Notes: generated by a model not told the origin, from the sequence alone. Shown: positions 50,301 through 60,542, numbered from the stretch's first letter. The stretch is DNA of 64,000 bases from Phascolomyces articulosus (GCA_025677815.1 JAIXMP010000009.1:1488001-1552000), one strand, 5' to 3'. Made by a program: numbers and translations.

Positions 50301-50711
50301 CTACCAATGTCACCACAAGAACGTGTTCTATGCATTCATTATTGACTAGGATGGATCAATAATTATCAACAACAAGCATGCCCTAACTGTCATCAACCGA
50401 CCCGTTTAACAAAAAATCATTTAATTAAATGTCTTGATGTCCATTCCTTTCTCTCCTTCTCCACTAATATTAAGGATCCAATCTCGTTTGTGCTTAACTG
50501 ATTACCAAAATCACCTCCGACCTCATCTGCCAAACGTACTTATCTCAATATAATATGGCCTAAGGTTTGCTATATATTATCACAAATGCACCGTACATGC
50601 CGATCAGAGCAATACCTCACTCCACTGCCACCAGTAGACCAATTTGGACGAGCGCTCCTAGTGTGGATCGAACCGCCTGTGAAACATTCCACATTACCAG
50701 CATCTATATAA
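47307..50711 (+). pseudogene. LINE ORF2: AP-type endonuclease and reverse transcriptase
   Basis: ORF2 overlaps the end of ORF1 by 14 bp. Residues 1-235 form an endonuclease/exonuclease/phosphatase domain (IQWNATGIQ, ITETWL, YCGDFNARLGE, SSEHKAV). Residues about 470-760 form the reverse transcriptase with KAAGADGIKGEM, NFRPISLISIFRKIMEKCI, FLDVSKAYDTVD and the catalytic LLYADDVAL. After 1012 codons a TGA stop (50343-50345) interrupts the frame. Translation in the same frame continues through a CCHC zinc finger (ACPNCHQPTRLTKNHLIKC) to a second TGA (50499-50501), then to TAA at 50709-50711. The catalytic domains are intact but the C-terminal nucleic-acid-binding tail would be lost. Confidence 0.88.
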
Positions 50712-50730
50712 TATTATTCTTTTAACTATT

Positions 50731-50755
50731 AAAAAAAAAAAAAAAAAAAAAAAAA
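50731..50755 (+). repeat. internal A25 run in the LINE 3' region
   Basis: A run of 25 A follows the ORF2 stop by 19 bp. It resembles a poly-A tail but is followed by 283 bp before the target-site duplication. Confidence 0.9.
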
Positions 50756-51038
50756 CTTCCTGATACCTCTTCCTTTAGCTCCATAATGTTTCCCACCACC
50801 CATAGAATAGTTACCCTCTGTTTCTTTTTCTCCCAACCTTTTATATATAACTTAGTAATCCCCTTCCTTTATATAACTCTTTGATCTGTATCCCCTTATT
50901 TTCGGTCGTATACCCACACCTTTTTCCTGCTGCCCTGCAGGTTTTTCAGAACTGAGCCTTGTGAACTGACGAGAGCAAGAAGCTGAAATCAGCGTGTGCT
51001 CATTTAATTTCGTCCTTAATAAAAATTTATAATTTCAA

Positions 51039-51055
51039 TGTACGTCTATTTGCAC
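51039..51055. repeat. 3' TSD of the LINE
   Basis: TGTACGTCTATTTGCAC, the exact match to 45575-45591. It leads straight into the rest of the MULE B left TIR. Confidence 0.9.
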
Positions 51056-51126
51056 ACCCCCTCTCACACACCCCCTCTCAAAAAAAAAATTACACACCCC
51101 CTTTGAAGGTCCGAAGATAAAAATGC

Positions 51127-54100
51127 GGCCACATCTATTTGCACCCCCCCCTCATACACCCCCCCTCTACCGTCCGGTCCGGACTTTCACCCCCCCTCTA
51201 ATATAAAAAAAGTAGTTGGAGTATTTGAACCATTCATTATGCAATAAAAACGGAATACTTCTGTCATAATCACTAAAACTATATATACAAAGTTATCTGT
51301 GCTATTTATTTATAAGTTTACAAATACTATAAAAGAAAGACGTATATCAAAAGCAAAGCCAAAGAATAATAATAGTAATAGTAGCACCGAGAAGTGACAC
51401 GAATAAAAAGGACAAGAACGCGTATCTAAAAAAATCGAACTTCTTTATAATTCTTTTTTAAAAAAAATCACAATGTCTACTTCAGCATCAACAAACGAAA
51501 TTCCTAAAGAGCTACAAAAAGAATGGGAAGATTACAATGCTGCCAGGAATGCCTGCTTTGCATGGGCTAAAAAACACAATGTCGCATTGTACACCGCCAA
51601 AAGTACCCTCAAAGGGAAAAAGAGAAAGATGCGTCTTGTATGTAAGCATTTTGGCCAACCTGTCAACAAAGACGTCCATGATAACAATGACAATCGCAAA
51701 ATTCAAGGGCCCACTTCATTTATTGCCAATAAGAATGGTGAAATCATTGATTCTCCTGAAACAAAGAAAGGCAAAAAGTACTGTCAATCATATTCCCAGC
51801 GCATTGGATGTAAATTCGAGATTGTTCTTCGCCCTTTGAATGTCAAAAGTCAACAATGGCATATCGTCTCATTTTATACTGGCGAGCATAATCATGAAAT
51901 TGCTCAAGAGTCATCATCGTACCCAATGTTACGTCAGCTTAATGATAATGATGAAAAAATCGTTTTTGATATGATCAAAAGTCATGCATCAAATGGTGCC
52001 ATCATGTCATTCCTTGCTGCCAGTAATAAAGTTATTGACCCAAAAGATATTACAAACTTACGACAAAAAATTTTCAATAATGATCCTCATCATGCAATGT
52101 TCCAGTTAATCAAAAAACTTGAAGATAAAGGATATGTAGTGCGATTGGACTCAAAAAAAGAAGGAGATAAACGTTTTTTGCTTTCTCTTTTCTTTGCTCA
52201 CCAAACAGCAATTGATCTAGCACGCAAGTTCCCTGAAGTAGTTGTAATGGATGCGACCTACAAAACAAACAGACATCGTCTTCCTTTTGTCAATGTTGTA
52301 GGCACAGGAAACATCGGCTATCCTGACCTAAAAACATTCTGTATTGCTGGCGGATGGGTATCCCAAGAGACGAACGAAAGTTATGAATGGGTGGTTAGTC
52401 AGCTCCAGGATATAGTTTGGCCATCTCATCAGCCTACAACCCCTCAGACATTTGTTACGGATAGTGAGGGTGCTTTGGTGAGAGCTCTGGATATTGTCTT
52501 TCCAAATTCGAAAAAGTTGCTATGCAAAGTTCATTTACGACGCAATTTCCGAACCAAGTTACGAAAGTTATTTGATATCAAAGATGATTATGAAGATCTT
52601 GAAAAGGCTGTCAATTATTTGATGACTGATGCATATATGGACAAGTTTTCCAATATGAACGTTGTTCCTGACCATGTGCTTGAGACAAAAGCCATGGATA
52701 AATACAAGGAAATTGCAAAGAAGTCTAAAAGGCCAGCAGATGTTATCAAGTATTTGGACGAGTGAGTAACCCATATTTTTTGACCATCTAATCTTTTACA
52801 GCTAATAATTTTTTAATATGTATTTTTGATCCTCTTTTGTAGAAAACTTGAAGTTCGTGAAAAATGGGTCGGAATAGATATAGCATACGTAAAGCATTTC
52901 GGTAATAACAGCACAAACCGAGTAGAAGGTGCTCATGCTGATTTAAAAAACTCCATTAATTCAGCAAGTGGCAATCTCTACTCCGTTTTTGAGCAAATTG
53001 ATGAGCATTACAGATTGAAGGTATGTAAGAATTGTTACATATTAAGTGAAAACATGTTTTTAATGGCCTTTTCTACGTTGTAAAAAAAGAATCTAGCATG
53101 GAAAAGACAACTTGATAAAGAGTCATTTGATGTCGATCCTCACCTCTCTCCAGATCAAAAAGGACGATTAAAAAAATTGGAACGAAACATCTCTAAGTTT
53201 GCATTTTATTCCATCCGTGATGAACTGCGACATCGAAATGTGTTAAAAACAGACACTTGTAGATGTGCTATCAAAGCTCATTATAATATTCCCTGCTGTC
53301 ACATGTTACCATCTTCGGGTGAAATCCCATTAAACTTAATTCCTCGTCGCTGGCATCTCCACCCCGAAAAAACTGTCCCTGAAGGTAGTGAAAATGAATC
53401 TTTGTTACTTAGATATAATATTAATATTATGTTCGTATTTTATAGAGACTGACATTCCAGAAAACAGTAACAACGGCGCCATCATTGCCATAACGGAACC
53501 ATACATTACTGTTAGTGTTGAGAATCAGATTAACGACGAACTCACACGTATCAGTAATTTGTCAATTAAATATCCTGACCAACAACAGCGTACCATGCTA
53601 TTGAATCGTTTACGAGCAATCAGTGATGAGCTTTTCTTTGATCTTGAAGAAATGCAGCAACCAAAAACCATCCCAAAAAGAGGTGATAGCAAGGGTCAGA
53701 AAAGTACAAAAAAACGTGAATTGATCGAATTAGAACACCAGGAACTTGAAAGTAAAAGAAAAGCAAAACTGGCATTGGCGAGAAGCAGCAGAAATTTGGT
53801 ATGGATAAATGTATAACTGTGAATATGATACCAAAGGTGTTATTCCTTGATATATTAATTAAGAGTATAGGGAAGGAAGACACGAGCCTACTGAAGCCAC
53901 ACACACAAACATCCAACCGCCTCCTGTTCCTAATCCCAATTCATCACCTAAACTTCGTATTGTTCCTAACTTGAAAATGGTTATCAGTCTGATCCCTCCC
54001 AATGCTGTTGAAATGGTTCATAACCCAGTTGGTGATGGGAATTGTGGATTTAGAGCACTTGCTGTTGAATTATTTGGTTCTGAGGGGAAATATATCGATG

Positions 54101-54769
54101 TAAAAGATGCTATGCTCATGCATTATTTAAAAAACGTTGATGGTGATTACAAACAATATGATCATTGTCGTATCAAAGAAATTCTGAATCCACAAAATAA
54201 TCAATGGTTTTGTGTTCCTGAATGTGCTCAAATTGCTGCCGATACATTCCAAAGTCCCATTGCATTTTATAGCGATATTCAAGCCTCTACATTTTTTCCT
54301 TTTCATACTAATCCACATGACGCAAAACGCACACATCCAATCGTATTACAACTTAAGCATGCTCACATCATCCTAATCAAAATCAAACATGATTCAAATA
54401 TCCAATGGCCTGTACTATATCCTGAAGCACGAGGAAAAAAAGCAGAATTATTAACTACTGATCCGTGGTATCCAATCTTCAAAGATGTCTTTGATCGATC
54501 CATTAGAAATGTAAATGAATTTACTTCCATACCTGACGATGCTGACATTCACTCTATCCACTCATCTGATTCTGAAGCTGCCGTTGATTTAACCAATTAG
54601 TTTTACCTTTCTTCCTCTTCCTCTTCCTTTTTATATTCTTTATACTTTTTTCAAGTTTATACATTATTTCAATATTTTTATATTTTTATATTTTTATCAA
54701 CAAGAAATTCCAAAACGCATTTCCACTATTTTTTTTTATATTAGAGGGGGGGTGCAAATAGATGTGGCC
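51127..54769. mobile_element. inner MULE-OTU element A
   Basis: A 3643-bp Mutator-like element with ends GGCCACATCTATTTGCACC and its inverse, flanked by the exact 8-bp TSD AAAAATGC (51119-51126 and 54770-54777). The left TIR region is expanded relative to the right: it repeats a C-rich block and contains the palindrome GTCCGGAC. It carries one plus-strand transposase-OTU gene. Its terminal core matches element B at 16 of 18 positions (GGCYACRTCTATTTGCAC), so A and B are sister families. A lies between B's left TIR and the 3' end of B's gene and does not interrupt B's coding region. Confidence 0.92.
51473..54600 (+). CDS. MULE transposase fused to OTU-like protease (element A)
   Basis: Modelled as five exons: 51473-52761, 52843-53020, 53090-53384, 53446-53798 and 53866-54600, giving 949 residues. 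Domains in order: a FAR1-type zinc cluster (about 60-145, with VCKHFG, QRIGCKFEI and GEHNHE); the MULE DDE core with VVVMDATYKTNRHRLPF (about 260), FVTDSEGALVRAL (about 326) and NRVEGAHADLK (about 455); a SWIM finger CRCAIKAHYNIPCCHML (about 550); a linker; and an OTU domain with DGNCGFRALAVELFG (about 762, catalytic Asp/Cys) and AHIILIKI (about 870, candidate catalytic His). The last intron is the weak point. The splice phase homologous to element B is out of frame here, but a donor at 53799 with an acceptor ending at 53865 joins the OTU part in frame. If that is not used, the transposase and OTU would be separate products. Confidence 0.8.
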
Positions 54770-54777
54770 AAAAATGC

Positions 54778-54883
54778 TTTTGCAGAAAACAATATATAAA
54801 ACTGAAAGGTAAAAAAATAAAAGAGTATAAAAAGAGAAGAGACAATAGGAAAAAGAAAATAATATGTGAAAAAGGAAAGGGAA
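54778..54883. other. remnant of B between A and the B gene
   Basis: About 100 bp of element B sequence, downstream of its gene's stop codon, resuming after the inner element's right TSD. Nothing else is visible. Confidence 0.7.
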
Positions 54884-57800
54884 CTATTTGGTTAAATCGA
54901 CAGGTTCGGAATCAGATGAATAAATGGAATGAACATCAGCATCGTCAGGAAGAGAAATTTCAGTGAATATACGAATAGATTGATCAAATACATCTTTGAA
55001 AAGTAGATACCATGGATCAGCAGTTAATACTTCTTTCTTTCTTCCACGACTTTTATAATAAAGTGCTGGCCATTGGATATGTGTATCGTGTTTGATTTTT
55101 ACAAGGATGAAATGATTAACAATAAGCAGCAGAGCGATTGGGTGTGTACTTTCTGCATGGGCCGGATCGATTTGAAGAGGAAAAAAAGTATTAGATTCGT
55201 AACCGTAAAGTGCTAATGGAGTTTTGAATGTGTCAGAAGCAATTTGTGCACATTCAGGGGCACAAAACCATTCGTTACTATTTGGATCCAGGACCTGTTT
55301 AATACGACGGTGATCGTAGCGTTTGTAAATACCATCGATATTTTTCAAATAGTGGATGAGCATTGCATCTTTTACTTCAATATATCTTCCCTCATCACCA
55401 AATAATGCAACTGCTAATGCTCGGAATCCACAGTTTCCATCTGGAGCTGGGTTATACACCATTTCAACTTCGGAGCGAGGTATCAAGCTATGTTTTACCA
55501 TATTTAAATTAGGTACAAAGCGGATTTTACGGGATGGTGGTGTGGATGGATTAGAGGCAGATGATGTGCTATATGTCTGGGTGTTATCAGTAGGTTCACG
55601 TTTTCCGGTCCTAAAATTTAAATTTAAATTGCCAAGAATAAGGTGAACATGTTCATGCTTCATAACAATATTTTATATCTACATGGACAACATATTACCA
55701 TATTTCTGCTGCCTCACGGCCAAATTCAGTTTTGGCTTTCTTTTGACTTGCATTTTCTTGATATTCTAATGCAATTAAATCGCGCTTGTTATTTTTTTGA
55801 TGATATTTTCCTCGGCCATTCTTTGGGGAGGTTTTTGGTTGTTGTAAGTCTTTAACATTTATGAAAAGATCATCACTGATTGCTTGCAAGCGCTGCAGTA
55901 AGGTTTTATGTTGATGTGGGTACTTATAAACCAAATTATTAATACGAGTAAGCTCAACATTAATCTGATCTTCGACAGTGGGGGCAATGTAACGTTCTGT
56001 TACTGCAAGGATGTTGCTTTCGTTGTCTGAAGTTTTGTCTTCTATATAACCGAACAAAATGTAAGCATCGAGTATAGGAGTTACTTTTATTTAATTACCT
56101 TGTGGGGCGGTTTTTTCTGGATAAAGGTGCCAACGTCTAGGAATTAAACTCAAAGGAATTTCCCCAGCAGAGGGTAACATATGACAGCAAGGGATATTGT
56201 AATGAGCTTTGATGTTACATCTGCAATTATCTGTTTTCAAAATATTGCGATGCTTTAATTCCTCACAAATTGCATAAAATGCAAATTTTGATATTTTACG
56301 CTGTAATTGAGCAAGGCGTAGCTTATAATCCAGTGGAAGATGAGGGTCAACATCAAAAGATTCTTTGTCCAGTTGCCTTTTCCAAGATAAGTTCTGTTTT
56401 GAATTACAAGAAAAAATATTGGTACATATACATATCTCATACTATATCCGATTATTTATACATACTCTCAACCTGTAATGTTCATCGATTTGTTCAAAGG
56501 CGGAATATAAGTTGCCGCTTGATGACTGGATCGACTTTTTTAATGTAGCGTGTGTACCTTCAACCCGGTTTGTACTGTTGTTGCCAAAATGAACCACATA
56601 TGCAATATCGCGGCCAACCCACTTTTCACGAAATTCTAGTTTTCTATTTGTTTTATTTATATATGCAGAAAAAATATTAATTGATTGTATATTAAATATT
56701 AGATCGTAAATTAACATAAATGTGGTTTACTCATTCTTCTAGATACTTTTTAACCTCATCCGGTTTTTTCGATTTCTGAGCGATTTCATTGTACATGGCT
56801 AATGCTTTAGTCTCAAGCTCCTCATCTGGAACCACACACATTTTGGAATACTCGTCATCATATTTATCAGCCATCAAAAAATTGACTGCCTTTTCAAGTT
56901 GTTCATAATCGTCCTTGACATCGAAAAGTTTTTGCAATTTTGTTCGAAAGTTACGTCGAATGTGAACTTTACACAATAACTTTTTTGAGTCAGGAAAAAA
57001 ATTATCCAGTGCTCTTATCAACGGCTCTGCACTATCAGTAACAAAGACCTTGGGAAAGACAGATTGGTGAGATGGCCAAACTATATCTCGAATTTTTCCA
57101 ACTGCCCAGGCATAAGTTTCATTTGTTTCCCGAGACACCCATCCTCCTGCAATGCAAAATGTTTTCAAACTTGGATATCCAATGTTTCCGGTGCCTACAA
57201 CATTGATGAAAGGCATGCGATGCTTGTTTGTCTTGTATGTTGCATCCAAAACCACCACCTCTGGAAACTCGCATGCCAAATCAATGGTTGATTGATGAGC
57301 CCAAACAAGGGAAACCAAGAATTGCTTTTCCCCCTCCTTTTTAGAATCAAACTCAACCTCGTATCCACTCTCTTTAAGCTTGGTAATTAATTGGAACATT
57401 GTATGATCAGGATCATTGTTAAATATCGTTTGTCGCATATTGGTAATATCCTTCGGGTCAACAATTTTATTCTTGCTAGCAAGGAATGACATAATGGAGC
57501 TGTTTGATGCATGACTCTTAATCATGTTGATAACAAGTGCTTCATCATCAACGTTGAGGCGGCGTAACATCGGATACGACGATAGCTCTTGAGCTAATTC
57601 ATGATTATGCTCACCATTGTAAAAAGATACAACATGCCATTGCTGACTATGCTTATTCAATGGTCTAAGTGTCATACGGAACAGACATCCAAAACGTTGA
57701 GAATAACCTCTACGTTGTTTGTTTTTATTGGTGTCCAACGTAGAATCGGCAATTTCACCATTATCCTTAGCAACAAACATTTTTGGTGTATCATTGCTTT

Positions 57801-58029
57801 GATCGTCATCATGAACGTTGCTGCTGGCTGGTTGACCATAGTGCTTACAAGCAATAATCATCTTTCTTTTGTCGTCCTTTTTTCCACACGAAATATTGCT
57901 TTTGAAAGTGTACAACGCGATTCCATTCTTTTCACCCCATGCAAAACATGCTTTTCTGGCAGCATTGTGATCATCCCAAGATTGTTGAAGTTCATCCGGG
58001 ATTGAAGACATTGAAGTGGATTCAGACAT
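54884..58029 (-). pseudogene. MULE transposase-OTU gene of element B, splice-broken
   Basis: Same architecture as the gene of element A. Exons in transcript order: 58029-56735, 56643-56466, 56393-56099, 56041-55699 and 55610-54884, which would give 945 residues. The DDE acids are in VVVLDATYKTNKHRMPF, FVTDSAEPLIRAL and NRVEGTHATLK; the SWIM finger is CRCNIKAHYNIPCCHML. The OTU domain has DGNCGFRALAVALFG and NHFILVKIKHD. The fourth junction (GREAAEIW then TGKREPTDN) fuses the OTU part in frame, independent evidence for a true fusion. The first intron's donor, GTGAGT in element A, is ATGAGT here (56734-56733), so the transcript would read into a TGA at 56733-56731 and lose the third catalytic acid, the SWIM finger and OTU. 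Otherwise no break was seen. Confidence 0.82.
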
Positions 58030-58332
58030 TGTGATCAGTAATGAAATTGTAAAAAGTTGCTTTTAAGTATTAATAAAAAAAGACTAATTTGTAATTGATA
58101 TTCATTTTTCCATTTCCTTTATGTATTATTTGTGCTACCGTTTCTATAATACACAGTCGCTACTTTCATTATTTCATATATATTTCTTTATATTATAAAC
58201 TTGAGTACAGCTATTACGATTAAATAGCAAATATGATATTATTATTGTCATTCATTTGAAAAAACTGGGTTAATTGTTATATTATTCGAGTTGCATAATA
58301 TGAATTTATTATATCTAAATATTAGACCTTAC
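58030..58332. promoter_or_regulatory. element B 5' leader/promoter region
   Basis: About 300 bp between the start codon of the B transposase (minus) and the right TIR. It is AT-rich and non-coding and must hold the transposase promoter. No specific motif was recognised. Confidence 0.5.
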
Positions 58333-58409
58333 TCGGACCTTCAAAGGGGGTGTGTAATTTTTTTTTTGAGAGGGGGTGTGTGAGAGGGGGTGTGCAAATA
58401 GACGTAGCC
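58333..58409. repeat. right TIR of MULE B
   Basis: About 77 bp, the inverse of the reassembled left TIR. It holds two copies of AGAGGGGGTGTGTG-like sequence and ends TGCAAATAGACGTAGCC. The 8-bp TSD AAAAAATA follows at 58410-58417. Confidence 0.9.
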
Positions 58410-58464
58410 AAAAAATACGCTCCTGGATTTTCAGCCTTCTATATTTTGTTCTTCCTTTCAAATT

Positions 58465-59386
58465 ATGCTCATCTCGAAAATGATGGTAAATTTTGATTAG
58501 TAAACTAAATGTATATAGTTTATGTTGTTAAAATCATATCTTTACTTAGAAACCTGTTGCATTGATTCTGGTTGACATTCAGTACGATTTTCTTGAAGGT
58601 GGTTCGCTTGCTGTACCTAACGCTACAAATATACTCCCAGCTGTTCATAAACTTATAGATAACGCTAATTTGATAATTGCTACACAGGTATTTTTTTTCA
58701 TTCGCTTATCCTTTATGTGGAGGCTAAAAAAATAAAGATGTAGGATTGGCATCCACAAAACCATATCAGTTTTGCTGTAAATCATCCGGGCAAACAACCT
58801 TTTGACGAAGTCATGATTCAACATGATGGACGTGAAACAAAACAAGTCTTATGGCCAGCGCACTGTGTGGTAAGTACCTCTATCTTTTTACCATTCGTAT
58901 GTTCTCTATTTTTTTGATTATATATTCATGTTGGACGATCAAAATAGCAAAATACACATGGTGCAGAAATCTTAACAAGCATCTCAAAAGAATCCATTAA
59001 TCATATCGTTCAAAAGGTAACAATAAATAACAATAAATATTGTCAACATACAACTAATAAAATTAATATGAAAGGGCATGAACCCTAAGGTTGATTCGTA
59101 TAGTGGCTTTGCTGATAACGATTATCAAGAAATTACACCACTTGCGAAAATCCTTTACCAAAACAATGTTGAAACGGTGATTGTCGTTGGATTAGCAGCA
59201 GACTATTGTGTAAAAATGACTTGTCTTGATGCCATCAAATTTGGATTCAAAACTGTACTTGTTAGAGAAGGTACACTTGGTGTCGCACCGGATCAGTTTA
59301 ATGCCACAATGAACTATTTGCAATCCAAAGGGGTTGAAGTAACTGATGTAGATTATGCTATAAAAACAGTTTTGCAAAAACAATAA
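58465..59386 (+). CDS. PNC1: nicotinamidase (PNC1-type isochorismatase fold)
   Basis: Hydrolyses nicotinamide to nicotinate and ammonia in NAD salvage; in yeast it also relieves nicotinamide inhibition of sirtuins. Five exons: 58465-58485, 58550-58687, 58744-58869, 58948-59016 and 59075-59386, giving 221 residues (216 if the ATG at 58480 is used). Motifs: ALILVDIQYDFLEGGSLAVP with the catalytic Asp, DWHPQNHISFA with metal-binding Asp/His, VLWPAHCVQNTHGAE, the Lys in GMNPKVDSYSGF, and VVGLAADYCVKMTCLDAIKF with the nucleophilic Cys. All active-site residues are present. The short first exon is inferred from the acceptor at 58549 and could be different. Element B ends 48 bp upstream of the start. 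Confidence 0.92.
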
Positions 59387-60542
59387 TAATATAACATTAC
59401 TATATAATGGTTCTCCATTATTTTACAAAAAGGAAACCGAGCCTCCTTTTTGTACTGAAAGATCTTGGAAGATCAAAACCATGCTATTACCATCTTTATT
59501 ATGATTTTATATATTACGACATGAGTTGCCACTTTTCTATATCTTTTCAGAAAAATTCATTCCATAAGCATGAACGTTGAAAAATTGAAAATAATAATAA
59601 TAATAATAATCTTAATTAGCATATTCCATATAATCCAACTAATCAATAAGCGGCTTCTTGTTGAAGTTCCGTTCTCCTTTAAAAAAACAAAAACAAAATG
59701 TGCCTTCCTCATACAGTATATGACTTTGATCTCTTTCAAATTGAATGTATCGAGAATGGTGAAGTTCCGAGACCAGGTGTACACTTAAAAGTGACCAAAC
59801 TTGCTGCAAAGAAGCACTCAATCTATAGGAAGATAAAATACTCCCGAGACAATATGACTTGATTCCAAAGATAAAATTGGTTTCGAATATCATGAATATT
59901 TTATATATCAAAAAAAAAAAAAAATCGAAGTGTGGAATATCTGCTTATCCACACATTTTTTATATATAATCACCGATACTACTACATAGCGTTATCATAA
60001 TAAATATATATAATTATAATCGGTTGCATCACATAATCCATACTCCAATAATAATAATAGTCTATCTCTATTTCTTATTCATATGTACCACAAGAAGTTA
60101 CAAAGACTTTGAAGGTCTATTATAAGAATCGCCCTCCTGTTACAGAAAAAAAATATTCTCTTGAATAAAAAAAACTAGGCATGGCTTTACATTGTTTGTA
60201 GTCCTTGAGCATGCTCATCAGAATTCAGGATTTATAACAATGTTATATGTGTAATACTTAATATATTTAAATAGGGTTTAGTAGTAATAAACGAGCGAAG
60301 CGAAGCGAGTGGTTAGGGTACCGTTTAGGATTTTAATAATGATAATAATGGTTACATATTTTTAATTTTTTGTTGTTGCTTTAGCATGTTGTATATCAAA
60401 CTTTATTATTATAAAAATCACAACCATGTTCGCATCGCATACAAATTTTTAGGAGACATCTTACAATACAACCAATATTTTGGAAGTACTTTTATATGTA
60501 TTTTAACAATCGTCTATTTTAGTATCTTCTTTGGATTGATCT
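59387..60542. other. intergenic, no gene recognised
   Basis: Convergent spacer between the nicotinamidase and TSC1. A small repeat GCGAAGCGAAGCGAG sits near 60294-60310, and A/T homopolymers are common. ORFs around 59557-59911 and 60386-60622 look spurious; the latter overlaps the last TSC1 exon in antisense. Confidence 0.5.

Larger units (their letters stand above)
45592..51038 (+). mobile_element. near full-length non-LTR retrotransposon (LINE)
   Basis: A 5447-bp insertion flanked by an exact 17-bp TSD. It has a short 5' UTR, an ORF1, an overlapping ORF2 (endonuclease plus reverse transcriptase plus zinc finger), an A25 run at 50731-50755 and then 283 bp more before the TSD. AATAAA occurs at 51018-51023, about 20 bp before the end. 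Both ORFs carry inactivating changes, so this copy is full length but not autonomous. The clade was not assigned; I saw no RNase H domain. Confidence 0.9.
42861..58409. mobile_element. outer MULE-OTU element B with three nested insertions
   Basis: A Mutator-like element whose left TIR is split by later insertions: GGCTA at 42861-42865, then CGTCTATTTGCAC at 45579-45591, then the remainder from 51056 to about 51118. Reassembled, it is identical over about 77 bp to the inverted right TIR (58333-58409), including the A10 run. An exact 8-bp TSD (AAAAAATA) flanks it. Removing the inserted pogo, LINE and MULE A leaves an element of about 3.7 kb encoding one minus-strand transposase-OTU gene. It sits between TRAX and the nicotinamidase. 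Confidence 0.9.

Noticed and set aside
53620..53916. Minus-strand ORF opposite the MULE A linker
   Set aside because: Antisense shadow; the plus frame is homologous to element B.
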